Of a stretch of 64,000 nt of DNA, positions 8,653-16,385 are shown piece by piece; position 1 is the first letter of the stretch, and the number at the start of each line of letters is the position of its first letter. A program made the translations under genes and the position numbers. The stretch is from Thiotrichales bacterium (GTDB taxonomy: Bacteria > Pseudomonadota > Gammaproteobacteria > Beggiatoales > Beggiatoaceae). The stretch spans positions 1 to 64,000 of the forward strand of contig JADGEH010000004.1 of NCBI GenBank assembly GCA_016744475.1. Direction: 5' to 3'. Under the pieces are notes generated by a model. It was not told the origin of the DNA. It ran no database searches and worked only from the letters and a program-made list of their open reading frames with translations.

Positions 8653-10311
8653 ATGTTGCGACCTCGCCAACTCAGCCATCTCTTTTCTATTTATCAAACC
8701 TTGGTCAAACATGGCCTTGATGAATTGATCCCCGTCACGCGGGCGTTACCCATTTTGCGTTTGTTTTTGTTTCTCACTCCCGCTTACTGGCAACGCTGTG
8801 CAGATACACCTCGTGGTTTACGTATCCGTGAAGCACTTGAGGAATTAGGGCCTATTTTCGTTAAATTCGGGCAAATTTTATCTACGCGCCGTGACTTATT
8901 GCCCGATGACATTGCTTTGGAATTGGCTAAATTACAAGATCAGGTAAAACCGATCTCCAATCAGCAGGCTTGGGATATTTTGCACAAGGCTTATGGTTGC
9001 GCACCGGACGTGATGTTTAAGGTCTTTGATCCCGATCCTCTAGCGGCGGCATCCATTGCCCAAGTGCATACTGCACGCTTGTCTAGTGGTGAAGAAGTGG
9101 TGGTGAAAATCGTGCGCCCAGGCATTGAGAAGCGCATTAATCGTGATATTGAAGTGATGTATTTATTGGCTGAACTCACCCAAAATTATTGGGCAGATGG
9201 TCGTCGTTTGCGCTTAGTTGAAGTGGTCAGAGAGTTTGAGCGACATATTCATGATGAATTAGATTTAATGCGCGAAGCGGCTAATTGCGCCATGCTTAAA
9301 CGCAATTTTGATGATTCAGATTTGCTCTATATCCCCAAGGTTGAATGGGATTACACACGCAGTAATGTGATGGTGTTGGAACGCATTTATGGCATTCCTA
9401 TCAGTGATATAGCGCGATTAAAAAAAGAGAAAGTCAACTTACGGCGCTTGGGTGAGTTAGGCGTGGAAATCTTTTTTACACAGGTGTTTCAAGATAATTT
9501 TTTCCATGCCGATATGCATCCCGGTAATATTTTTGTGGATGCGACAAATCCTGATTATCCTCATTATATTGCGGTAGATTTTGGCATCATGGGGGTGTTG
9601 AATAAGGCGGATCAACATTATTTAGCCGAGAATTTTTTAGCCTTTTTTAATCGTGATTATCACCGCGTGGCAGAGCTACATGTGGTATCGGGCTGGGTGC
9701 CAGGTAATACCCGTATCGAAGATTTTGAAAGTGCGATTCGTACTGTGTGTGAGCCGATTTTTAATCGTCCATTAAAAGAGATTTCTTTTGGTTTAGTGCT
9801 CATGCGCTTATTTCAAACCGCCCGACGTTTTAATATGGAAGTGCAGCCGCAATTGGTGTTATTACAAAAAACTTTCTTAAATATTGAAGGTTTAGGGCGG
9901 CAACTTTATCCTGAACTGGATTTGTGGCAAACCGCCAAACCCTTCTTAGAACGCTGGATGCGCGAACGCTTAGGCGGACAGGCGTTGTGGCACAATGTAC
10001 GAGAAGCCGCACCGCAATGGATAGAAACATTGCCCAAATTGCCCAATTTACTACACCATACTTTGGAGCAAATGCAGCATGGGCAACACCAACAGCAGCA
10101 AATGTTGCAACAACTTAAATCACTCGAAAAAACCGTCAAAAATAATGGTCAACGCCATTCTTTAAATATAGGCGGAGCGACATTATTATTAAGTGGAGTT
10201 TTGATTTTGGCGTTAGAAAATCTATCCGTCACACAAATGCCATTGATTGGGGCGCTATTAGCAGGCGGGGGATTGGCGATTTTTTTATTAACATGGCTGA
10301 GCGATAGTTAA
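8653..10311 (+). CDS. ubiB: UbiB, ubiquinone biosynthesis accessory kinase-like ATPase
   Basis: This 552-residue member of the ABC1/ADCK atypical kinase family supports aerobic ubiquinone synthesis with the Ubi enzyme complex at the inner membrane. The family-specific K-F-G-Q motif is present (V-K-F-G-Q-I-L-S-T-R-R-D-L-L-P, around residue 75), as are the A-rich loop (A-A-A-S-I-A-Q-V-H), the lysine of V-V-V-K-I-V-R-P-G, H-A-D-M-H-P-G-N-I-F, and V-D-F-G-I-M-G as the metal-binding DFG. Two hydrophobic segments at the C-terminus match UbiB membrane anchors. Length equals that of the E. coli protein. It stands alone here, without ubiE or ubiJ. The ribosome-binding site is weak. Confidence 0.95.
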   Translation: MLRPRQLSHLFSIYQTLVKHGLDELIPVTRALPILRLFLFLTPAYWQRCADTPRGLRIREALEELGPIFVKFGQILSTRRDLLPDDIALELAKLQDQVKPISNQQAWDILHKAYGCAPDVMFKVFDPDPLAAASIAQVHTARLSSGEEVVVKIVRPGIEKRINRDIEVMYLLAELTQNYWADGRRLRLVEVVREFERHIHDELDLMREAANCAMLKRNFDDSDLLYIPKVEWDYTRSNVMVLERIYGIPISDIARLKKEKVNLRRLGELGVEIFFTQVFQDNFFHADMHPGNIFVDATNPDYPHYIAVDFGIMGVLNKADQHYLAENFLAFFNRDYHRVAELHVVSGWVPGNTRIEDFESAIRTVCEPIFNRPLKEISFGLVLMRLFQTARRFNMEVQPQLVLLQKTFLNIEGLGRQLYPELDLWQTAKPFLERWMRERLGGQALWHNVREAAPQWIETLPKLPNLLHHTLEQMQHGQHQQQQMLQQLKSLEKTVKNNGQRHSLNIGGATLLLSGVLILALENLSVTQMPLIGALLAGGGLAIFLLTWLSDS

Positions 10312-10509
10312 TGACAGTTTGTTTAGGACATGAAAAAAATCATTAAAAATGCTTGTATTTTGCCCATGCTACTTGCACAATCATTGACGAAAAAACTCAA
10401 CTATGTCCCCGAATTTGAGATCGATATCGGTCTTAAAACTAAAATCAAGGCAAACCACTTGTCTTGCTTTTTTATGACGTTAATTAACTATCTTGGAGGT
10501 TGTAATCCC
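10312..10509. promoter_or_regulatory. Upstream control region of the EGKCG-peptide cluster
   Basis: This stretch between ubiB and the precursor gene could be read in frame as a 60-residue N-terminal extension of the precursor (from an ATG at 10330). That extension is not a signal peptide and would bury the real one. A strong GGAGG ribosome-binding site ends ten bases before the ATG at 10510, so the stretch is more likely a 5' leader holding the promoter. I could not assign a definite -35/-10 pair or a repressor operator. Confidence 0.5.
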
Positions 10510-10866
10510 ATGGCTAAGCAAATTGTAAAAACTCCTTTGGCTCTGGCTGTTAGTGCTGCATTGAGCATTGGCGGTATGACTATCGCAAGCAATGTCAACG
10601 CTGACAGCAATCCTTTCGGTGCCACTGATCTGACTGGCGGTTACATGAATGACAGTCATGGTAAAGAAGCCGCTGAAGGAGTCAAAGAAGCGGCTAAAGA
10701 AGCTGCTGAAAAAGGCAAAGAAGCGGCTAAAGAAGCTGCTGAAAAAGGCAAAGAAGGCAAATGCGGCGAAGGCAAATGCGGCGGAGATATGGAAAAAAGT
10801 GACAGCGATGATGATAAAGGTAAAGAAGGCAAATGCGGCGAAGGTAAATGCGGCGGTGCTAAGTAA
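10510..10866 (+). CDS. bufA1: Bufferin/HvfA-type secreted RiPP precursor with four EGKCG motifs
   Basis: This is a 118-residue precursor. Residues 1-31 are a cleavable signal peptide ending in N-V-N-A, with cleavage before D32. Residues 52-83 are two near-identical K-E-A-A-x-E-A-A-E-K-G repeats forming a charged, alanine-rich helix. The only four cysteines (85, 90, 109, 114) all sit in E-G-K-C-G motifs, arranged as two pairs separated by an acidic D-S-D-D-D linker. In the HvfA/bufferin family these cysteines are converted by an MNIO enzyme and its partner to copper-binding heterocycles (thiooxazole type), and the exported peptide buffers copper. The modification genes follow directly. The start is set by the GGAGG site before 10510. 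Doubling of the motif pair by tandem duplication is evident in the DNA. Confidence 0.88.
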   Translation: MAKQIVKTPLALAVSAALSIGGMTIASNVNADSNPFGATDLTGGYMNDSHGKEAAEGVKEAAKEAAEKGKEAAKEAAEKGKEGKCGEGKCGGDMEKSDSDDDKGKEGKCGEGKCGGAK

Positions 10867-10886
10867 GTAACGACGAGGCCCTAGCT

Positions 10887-11741
10887 ATGACTTATCCAGT
10901 TCATGGCGCGGGTCTGGGACTCCGGCGAGGCCACTTGATGGACTCGCTGGAGGCTCAATACCCTGCGCAAGTTGGTTTTCTTGAAGTGGCCCCTGAAAAT
11001 TGGGTGGGCGTTGGCGGACGTTTAGGTAAACGTTTTCGCGGTTTTACTGAAGCCCGCACCCTGGTTTGCCACGGACTCTCCCTCAATCTTGGCGGTTTTT
11101 CACCGCTCGATGAAGCTTTTCTCAAGCGCTTAAAACAGTTTTTCCATACCCATCAAATCACTTGTTACAGTGAACATCTCAGCTATTGTGGCGATGAAGG
11201 ACATTTGTATGACCTCATGCCGATTCCTTTCACTGAAGATGCCATCAAGCATGTTTCTGCCCGCATTCGTCAAACACAAGACATTTTAGAACAACGCATT
11301 GCCGTGGAAAACGTCTCTTATTATGCGGCACCAGGGCAAGAAATGTCTGAAATAGACTTTATTAATGCAGTGATTGATGAAGCCGATTGTGACTTACTCA
11401 TTGATGTTAATAATATTTATGTCAATAGTGTGAATCATGGTTATGATGCCGATGCCTTTCTTAAAGCCCTGCCGGGTGAACGGATTATTTATGGGCATAT
11501 TGCCGGACACCACAATGAAGCGGAAGATTTGATTGTGGATACGCATGGTGCAGATATTGTTGATCCTGTTTGGCGCTTATTGCATGTGGCTTTTGAGGCT
11601 TTTGGCGTATTTCCTACGCTTTTAGAACGTGATTTCAATATCCCACCCTTACCAAGCGTGCTCAAAGAAATCAATATGATTTCTGATATTCAGCAGCAAT
11701 ATGACTTGAACAACACCACAGCCCATACCGCTCATGCCTGA
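10887..11741 (+). CDS. bufB1: MNIO (DUF692) enzyme, peptide-modifying multinuclear iron oxidase
   Basis: This 284-residue TIM-barrel protein of the DUF692 family relates to MbnB and HvfB. Conserved metal-ligand blocks are visible in order: E-V-A-P-E-N-W near residue 30, [43 protein letters not shown] and L-L-E-R-D-F. Known members use a mixed-valent iron centre to oxidise cysteine in a precursor peptide. Lying 20 bases after the EGKCG precursor and overlapping the DUF2063 gene by eight bases, it is almost certainly the enzyme acting on those cysteines. The ribosome-binding site is CGAGG, eight bases before the ATG. Confidence 0.93.
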   Translation: MTYPVHGAGLGLRRGHLMDSLEAQYPAQVGFLEVAPENWVGVGGRLGKRFRGFTEARTLVCHGLSLNLGGFSPLDEAFLKRLKQFFHTHQITCYSEHLSYCGDEGHLYDLMPIPFTEDAIKHVSARIRQTQDILEQRIAVENVSYYAAPGQEMSEIDFINAVIDEADCDLLIDVNNIYVNSVNHGYDADAFLKALPGERIIYGHIAGHHNEAEDLIVDTHGADIVDPVWRLLHVAFEAFGVFPTLLERDFNIPPLPSVLKEINMISDIQQQYDLNNTTAHTAHA

Positions 11742-12477
11742 TTTTATCCAACAACAACGTGCATTTACGGCTTATATTCGTGATCCAGAAGAAAACCCAT
11801 TGCTAACAGATGTGCCTCAGCAACGTATGGCTGTTTATCGGGAGCTATTTTATAACAATGTGCAAGGATTGCTCAGTAGCACTTACCCGGTTTTGCATAA
11901 AATATTGCCCAGTTCGCAATGGCATTCTTTGATACAAGATTATTTTTCGAAACATCAAGCGCATACGCCTTTATTTCCGCAAATGCCCAAAGAGTTTTTA
12001 CGTTATCTGGAAGATGAGCGTATTCCTCAAGCAGAAGACCCTGCTTTCTTATGGGAACTAGCCCATTATGAATGGGCTGAATTGGGCGTATCTATTGATA
12101 CCCGCGAAGTGGCTTGGAATGCCGCCCCGCCTGAAGATGTTTTAACGCATTCTCCGCGTCTGAGTCCTTTGGCTTGGGTGTTTGCTTATCGCTTTCCTGT
12201 GCATAAAATTAGTCTTGATTATCAACCGACTGAAGCTCCAGAAACGCCGACCTATCTAGTCATTTATCGCACACCGGATGATGAAGTTAATTTCATGCTA
12301 TTAAACCCCGTCAGCGCACACTTGCTGAATTTAATAGATGAAGGGCAAGGACAGCTTAACGGGCAAAACCTGCTGCAAAAAATATGTGATGAACTGCAAC
12401 ATCCTAAGCCCGAAGTAGTGATTCAAAGCGGCATAGGTTTACTGCACGATTTTTATCAAAAATCCATTTTGTTATGA
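11734..12477 (+). CDS. bufC1: DUF2063 partner protein of the MNIO enzyme
   Basis: This 247-residue protein has an N-terminal DUF2063 domain: [12 protein letters not shown], then [12 protein letters not shown] and L-L-S-S-T-Y-P-V-L, with [11 protein letters not shown] near residue 88. In characterised systems this partner recruits the precursor peptide to the MNIO enzyme. The C-terminal half (about residues 140-247) resembles the second, winged-helix-like domain of HvfC-type proteins. The ATG lies inside the last codons of the upstream enzyme gene, an eight-base overlap typical of this pair. It is expected to act in the cytoplasm on the unexported precursor. Confidence 0.9.
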   Translation: MPDFIQQQRAFTAYIRDPEENPLLTDVPQQRMAVYRELFYNNVQGLLSSTYPVLHKILPSSQWHSLIQDYFSKHQAHTPLFPQMPKEFLRYLEDERIPQAEDPAFLWELAHYEWAELGVSIDTREVAWNAAPPEDVLTHSPRLSPLAWVFAYRFPVHKISLDYQPTEAPETPTYLVIYRTPDDEVNFMLLNPVSAHLLNLIDEGQGQLNGQNLLQKICDELQHPKPEVVIQSGIGLLHDFYQKSILL

Positions 12478-12486
12478 GAACCTAAT

Positions 12487-13101
12487 ATGAGTCATCCCTC
12501 TGACGCGCTTGACAGTGAAGATACCTCCTTGAATGAATCTTCCTCCACCAAAGCACCTTTACCGCTATGGCGAAAATGGTTATTAGGCATAGGGATATTG
12601 CTCAGCATGGTGGGACTTGTGTTATATGGCGTGGCTGCTTTGACGGATAGTCCGCCCACCGTGACGACCGCCTCATCGACTGAGAGCACACCCGGTTTTA
12701 GAATCCAATCAATGCCTCCGAGTTCCTTTAGCTCTGATTCGCTCAATTCCAGCACAGACTACCCCGCCTTACCACAAACCCCCGCAGGTATTGCTGTTGG
12801 CGATTGGTCAACCTTGTTTATGAAGCTAGGTTTTAGCTTTGTCGTCGGTTTTGCGATTGCTTATGCGGTGTCCGGTTTTTTAAAAATAGCTTTGTTTGTT
12901 GCAGGCACAGCGTTTTTATTATTATTTGGTTTGCAATACATCGGCTTAATTGAAGTGAACTGGCAAAACATGGGCGGTTATTACGATAACTTCATTGTGT
13001 GGTTGCAACCTCATATTGGCAATTTCCGTGATTTTATCAGCAGTAATTTACCCTCTTCGGGTTCAGCCGCAGTGGGGTTAGTGGCTGGCTTTAAGCGCTG
13101 A
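12487..13101 (+). CDS. FUN14-domain membrane protein
   Basis: The protein has 204 residues. Residues 30-52 are a membrane segment. A serine/threonine/proline-rich linker follows (about 55-98). The C-terminal half is a FUN14-like domain: G-D-W-S-T-L-F-M-K-L-G-F-S-F-V-V-G-F-A-I-A-Y-A, split by me from a longer run, then F-L-K-I-A-L-F-V-A-G and a segment near I-E-V-N-W. Bacterial FUN14 proteins are small inner-membrane proteins of unknown function. The gene follows the DUF2063 gene by nine bases and overlaps the next gene, so it is probably part of the copper-peptide operon, where a DoxX-type protein is often found instead. That membership is inference from spacing. Confidence 0.72.
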   Translation: MSHPSDALDSEDTSLNESSSTKAPLPLWRKWLLGIGILLSMVGLVLYGVAALTDSPPTVTTASSTESTPGFRIQSMPPSSFSSDSLNSSTDYPALPQTPAGIAVGDWSTLFMKLGFSFVVGFAIAYAVSGFLKIALFVAGTAFLLLFGLQYIGLIEVNWQNMGGYYDNFIVWLQPHIGNFRDFISSNLPSSGSAAVGLVAGFKR

Positions 13102-13814
13102 TGGCCAATTTTAAAACCCATCTTGGCGTTGCCGCCATTGCCAGTGGTGGGCTATCTACCCTGTGTTTGGGAGCCGGTTTAGCTACTCCACAACAAGTGG
13201 TCGTGTTGACCATACTGGGTAGTGCAGGCGGTATTTTGCCCGATATTGATTTAGACCATTCCAGTCCCACCAAAATCATGTTTACCGCATTAGCCTTATT
13301 GGTGGCTTTTTTTGCCTTGTTTAGTAAATCAGCCACTTATTCATTACTGGAATTATGGTTGCTGTGGGGCGCTTGTTATTTCTGCATTCGCTATATGGCT
13401 TGGCGCATCTTTTCTGATTTAACCTCACATCGCGGCATTTATCATTCTCTCGTCGCTGCATTATTTTTCTACTTTTTGACCACCACCTTGGCCTATTACT
13501 TATTTGATTGGAATCCCGTAGCTGCTTGGCTGGCGGGTTTTCTGGTCTTTTTTGGCTACATGGTACATTTGGCTTTAGATGAAATATACAGCGTCGATTT
13601 TTCTGATAAACGTCTGAAAAAATCCTTTGGCACCGCCTTAAAACTCATTGATCCGCGTCATTTAAAAAACTCCGTCTTAATGAGTTTCGCCGCCGTGTTA
13701 GTCTTTTTTATGACCCCCGACTTCAGCTACTTCTGGGATGTACTCAGTGACGGTAATACCTGGGGCACACTAGCCAGTCGCTTATTGCCACAGGGCAGTT
13801 GGTTTGAGTTTTAA
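13101..13814 (+). CDS. YdjM-like inner-membrane metal-dependent hydrolase family protein
   Basis: This 237-residue protein belongs to the LexA-regulated YdjM / DUF457 family. The diagnostic N-terminus is present: T-H-L-G-V-A-A-I, then G-G-I-L-P-D-I-D-L-D-H-S. S-H-R-G-I-Y-H-S follows near residue 112 and H-L-A-L-D-E-I-Y-S near 153. His and Asp at these places form the predicted metal site. Four to five membrane segments are seen. The ATG overlaps the FUN14 gene stop by one base (TGATG). No LexA box was seen near it. The TAA stop lies at the junction with a truncated family-1 repeat, so the very 3' end may have been replaced by the insertion. Confidence 0.78.
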   Translation: MANFKTHLGVAAIASGGLSTLCLGAGLATPQQVVVLTILGSAGGILPDIDLDHSSPTKIMFTALALLVAFFALFSKSATYSLLELWLLWGACYFCIRYMAWRIFSDLTSHRGIYHSLVAALFFYFLTTTLAYYLFDWNPVAAWLAGFLVFFGYMVHLALDEIYSVDFSDKRLKKSFGTALKLIDPRHLKNSVLMSFAAVLVFFMTPDFSYFWDVLSDGNTWGTLASRLLPQGSWFEF

Positions 13815-13902
13815 TAGCCCGCTATTTGCCTCAAAAAACCGAAAAAACAGCCTCAAAACCACACCTTTTCGCTGCGATGCCTACCCCATCGCAGCAAGTC
13901 TA
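13811..13902 (+). repeat. Family-1 MITE, right half only
   Basis: This is a truncated copy of the 163-bp family-1 element. It starts in the conserved core (TTAATAGCCCGC, TTAAATAGCCCGC in full copies) and runs to a terminal GCAGCAAGTCTA; the left arm is missing. It touches the stop codon of the YdjM-like gene and ends 22 bases before the next start. Confidence 0.8.
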
Positions 13903-13924
13903 GTAAATACAAGGACTTTATCTG

Positions 13925-14476
13925 ATGGCTACCCGTAAAACCACAAAAAAAACCTCTCTTGCCACCCACTTAATGCTCACAGTTTTATCCTTAATTGTGG
14001 CCGCTATCGCTTACAAGCAGATTTTCCTCGTGAGCCAAGTGTCCAGCACCATTCCTCAAGAAGGTTTAACCCAAGCTTTGCAACGTTGCGTGCAAAATAA
14101 TTTAACCCCGCAAATGCTAAAACAAGGCTGGGCAGGAGAGCAACTGAACTCGCAGCTAAACTTTGATGTAAAAAGTCTATTAGGTGACATGTTCAGTCAA
14201 GTTTCACAAAATTTGATGGACACTACAATCACACAAAACTACATGACTGAAGTGAAAGTGATGAAAGTAGATTGGTTTGGTAAGCAAGCGCAAATGCGCG
14301 TGACAGGTTCTATTGATTTAACCTCAAAAGCCCCCGTCATTGGCAGTATAAAAGCGCAAAAAGATTATCAGACTCAAGTATTTAAACGTGATAACAGTTA
14401 TTATTTTGATACGTTATCCATTAAAAAACGTGATTCCCAACAATGGGATGAATGGACTTGTGCGCAGACTTTATAA
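13925..14476 (+). CDS. Unrecognised single-pass membrane protein
   Basis: The protein has 183 residues. A basic start (K-K-T-T-K-K-T) is followed by one membrane segment, residues 15-37, and then a soluble domain facing outward. Two cysteines are present, one near residue 56 and one in the final W-T-C-A-Q-T-L. The soluble part has amphipathic helices, then two beta-like stretches ([11 protein letters not shown] and [10 protein letters not shown]). I do not recognise the family. An AAGGA site nine bases before the ATG supports the start. It lies 25 bases before gmd on the same strand, so they may share a transcript, but no shared function is implied. Confidence 0.7.
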   Translation: MATRKTTKKTSLATHLMLTVLSLIVAAIAYKQIFLVSQVSSTIPQEGLTQALQRCVQNNLTPQMLKQGWAGEQLNSQLNFDVKSLLGDMFSQVSQNLMDTTITQNYMTEVKVMKVDWFGKQAQMRVTGSIDLTSKAPVIGSIKAQKDYQTQVFKRDNSYYFDTLSIKKRDSQQWDEWTCAQTL

Positions 14477-14501
14477 CCCCTCATCAGGAGAACTCTCTGT
14501 T

Positions 14502-15587
14502 GTGAAAAAACGTGCGCTGATTACAGGTATCACGGGTCAAGATGGTGCTTATTTAGCTGAATTTCTGATCCAAAAAGACTATGAAGTACATGGTATTAAA
14601 CGCCGCACTTCTTTATTCAATACAGATCGCATCGATCATCTTTATCAAGACCCCTCAGAATCTAATCGTAGTTTAATTCTACATCATGGAGACATGACAG
14701 ATTCTAGCAGCTTGATTCGCATTATCCAGCAAGTACAACCGGATGAAATCTATAATCTAGCGGCTCAAAGCCATGTGGCAGTATCCTTTGAAGAACCCGA
14801 ATACACTGCTAATGCCGATGCTTTAGGCACTTTGCGCTTATTAGAAGCGGTTAGAATTCTTGGTTTAGAGCATAAAACCCGCTTTTATCAAGCTTCAACC
14901 TCTGAACTATTTGGCAAGGTTCAAGAAGTGCCACAAACTGAAACCACGCCCTTTTATCCACGTTCACCCTATGCTGCGGCTAAATTATATGCTTACTGGA
15001 TTGTGGTGAATTATCGTGAAGCCTATGGTATGTATGCTTGCAATGGGATTTTATTTAATCATGAAAGCCCCGTGCGAGGAGAAACCTTTGTTACCCGTAA
15101 AATCACCCGCGCATTAGCACGCATTAAACTGGGACTACAAGATTGTTTATATTTAGGCAATATGAATGCAAAGCGTGATTGGGGACATGCTAAAGATTAT
15201 GTAGAAATGCAGTGGTTAATGTTGCAACAGGATTCGCCGGATGATTTTGTCATTGCTACTGGAGAACAACATTCGGTGCGAGAATTTGTCTCATTAGCCG
15301 CTGAGCAATTAGACATAGCACTGCATTGGCAAGGCGAAGGCGTTGATGAAAAAGGTTATGATGCTGCTGGACGTTGCATTGTGGCGGTCAACCCACGTTA
15401 TTTCCGCCCAACCGAAGTAGAAACCTTGCTAGGTAAACCTGAAAAAGCAAAACGAATATTAGGCTGGACACCTAAAATTTCATTTGCTGAATTGGTGCAA
15501 GAAATGGCTGCTGCGGATTTACAAGAAGCACAGCGCGATGCTTTAGTACAAAATAAAGGATTTAAAACCTTTAATCATCACGAATAG
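14502..15587 (+). CDS. gmd: GDP-mannose 4,6-dehydratase
   Basis: This 361-residue short-chain dehydrogenase/reductase of the extended type converts GDP-D-mannose to GDP-4-keto-6-deoxymannose, the first step to GDP-fucose, GDP-rhamnose or GDP-perosamine. Visible motifs: the nucleotide-binding [19 protein letters not shown] near residue 130 (catalytic Thr/Ser and Glu), and Y-A-A-A-K holding the Tyr-Lys pair. H-E-S-P[12 protein letters not shown] is also family-typical. The start is GTG at 14502, backed by AGGAG eleven bases upstream. An in-frame ATG 38 codons earlier lies inside the preceding gene and is rejected. No GMER/fcl gene follows, so the second step must be encoded elsewhere. Confidence 0.93.
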   Translation: MKKRALITGITGQDGAYLAEFLIQKDYEVHGIKRRTSLFNTDRIDHLYQDPSESNRSLILHHGDMTDSSSLIRIIQQVQPDEIYNLAAQSHVAVSFEEPEYTANADALGTLRLLEAVRILGLEHKTRFYQASTSELFGKVQEVPQTETTPFYPRSPYAAAKLYAYWIVVNYREAYGMYACNGILFNHESPVRGETFVTRKITRALARIKLGLQDCLYLGNMNAKRDWGHAKDYVEMQWLMLQQDSPDDFVIATGEQHSVREFVSLAAEQLDIALHWQGEGVDEKGYDAAGRCIVAVNPRYFRPTEVETLLGKPEKAKRILGWTPKISFAELVQEMAAADLQEAQRDALVQNKGFKTFNHHE

Positions 15588-15610
15588 TTGTACTAAAAAT
15601 AAAAGTAAGC

Positions 15611-15651
15611 CTTATTAGGTAGACATTGAAGCATTCTTGTCTGCTAATAAG
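15611..15651. terminator. Hairpin downstream of gmd
   Basis: An imperfect inverted repeat has CTTATTAGGTAGACA on the left and TGTCTGCTAATAAG on the right, 24 bases after the gmd stop. There is no T-tract, so it could be a transcript-end stabiliser rather than an intrinsic terminator. No gene is seen between here and 15800. Confidence 0.45.
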
Positions 15652-15800
15652 ACTTAGCGCGTGGAACAAGTCTTTGATTTACACACCGCCCCACTGCTTT
15701 TCACCACAGCGGATAAGTCTAATACTGAGTGATTTTTCATGAAGGATTTTGACTTAAATTATCCAGCTTTTCTTTTTCTTCATTTTCTATGCATAAGGTT

Positions 15801-16385
15801 GAAACCTTCGCCTTTCAGGCGAACAGATTTATCTCTGATGTTTTACAATAAAGCATGGAATATCGTTATGGAAGCCACACAGTTTACAATATTGAGTACC
15901 ACTTTGTGTGGGTGACGAAATATAGATACCAGATTTTAACGGGTGATATAGCACTCAGGGTAAGGGAGCTTGTTAGACAAACCTGTGAAGCGTTTGAAAT
16001 CCGGATATTGAGTGGTGTAGTGAGTAAAGATCATGTACACATAGTGGTGTCAGCTCCTCCAAATATGGCTCCAAGCGAAATAATGAGGAGGATAAAGGGA
16101 CGTAGCGCAAGAAAACTGTTTGAGGAGTTCCCCAAGCTAAAAAAACGGTATTGGGGCAAGCACTTTTGGGCAAGAGGCTATTTTTGTGTGTCTGTAGGGC
16201 AAATGACAGAAGATATGATTAAGCGCTATTTGGAACACCATTTTGAAGCAAACTCCGACGACAATTTTAGAACAGAAGGCAGAGAGCCACCAAATTAACA
16301 GGGCTTATTCGCCCTGTATCCCGGCTTTCAGCCGCCAAATCTCTAACCCACCCGTCTTTTAGCGGGTGGTTGTTTAGCCCAGCGC
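15801..16385 (+). mobile_element. IS200-type element (tnpA with left and right hairpins)
   Basis: A single-gene IS200/IS605-family element. The left end carries a perfect 7-bp hairpin, TTCGCCT-TTC-AGGCGAA at 15807-15823. After tnpA come a GC-rich hairpin (ACAGGGC and GCCCTGT, 16298-16317) and the right-end hairpin with a bulged base (AACCcACCCG and CGGGTGGTT, 16345-16371). These hairpins are what the HUH transposase recognises. There is no tnpB. Exact ends cannot be fixed without an empty site; the coordinates are approximate at both sides. Confidence 0.78.
15855..16298 (+). CDS. tnpA: IS200/IS605-family transposase TnpA
   Basis: This 147-residue HUH single-strand transposase has the H-x-H motif in D-H-V-H-I-V-V near residue 58. 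The catalytic tyrosine is in M-I-K-R-Y-L-E-H-H near residue 122. Y-H-F-V-W-V-T-K-Y-R-Y at the N-terminus is the standard family opening, and K-K-R-Y-W-G-K-H-F-W-A-R-G-Y-F matches the Y1 transposase core. Length is typical and no frameshift is seen, so the gene looks intact. The enzyme nicks and joins single-stranded ends next to hairpins, which are present on both sides of the gene. Confidence 0.92.
   Translation: MEYRYGSHTVYNIEYHFVWVTKYRYQILTGDIALRVRELVRQTCEAFEIRILSGVVSKDHVHIVVSAPPNMAPSEIMRRIKGRSARKLFEEFPKLKKRYWGKHFWARGYFCVSVGQMTEDMIKRYLEHHFEANSDDNFRTEGREPPN

Noticed and set aside
10330-10509. N-terminal 60-residue extension of the EGKCG precursor
   Set aside because: It would place the signal peptide inside the protein; a strong GGAGG site supports the start at 10510.
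10649-10870. Lysine/leucine-rich ORF in the precursor gene
   Set aside because: It is an out-of-frame reading of the [11 protein letters not shown] repeats; the in-frame product has a signal peptide and motif context.
13811-13902. CRISPR-like repeat
   Set aside because: The similar copies are dispersed over 50 kb, have inverted-repeat ends and no spacer-repeat periodicity.
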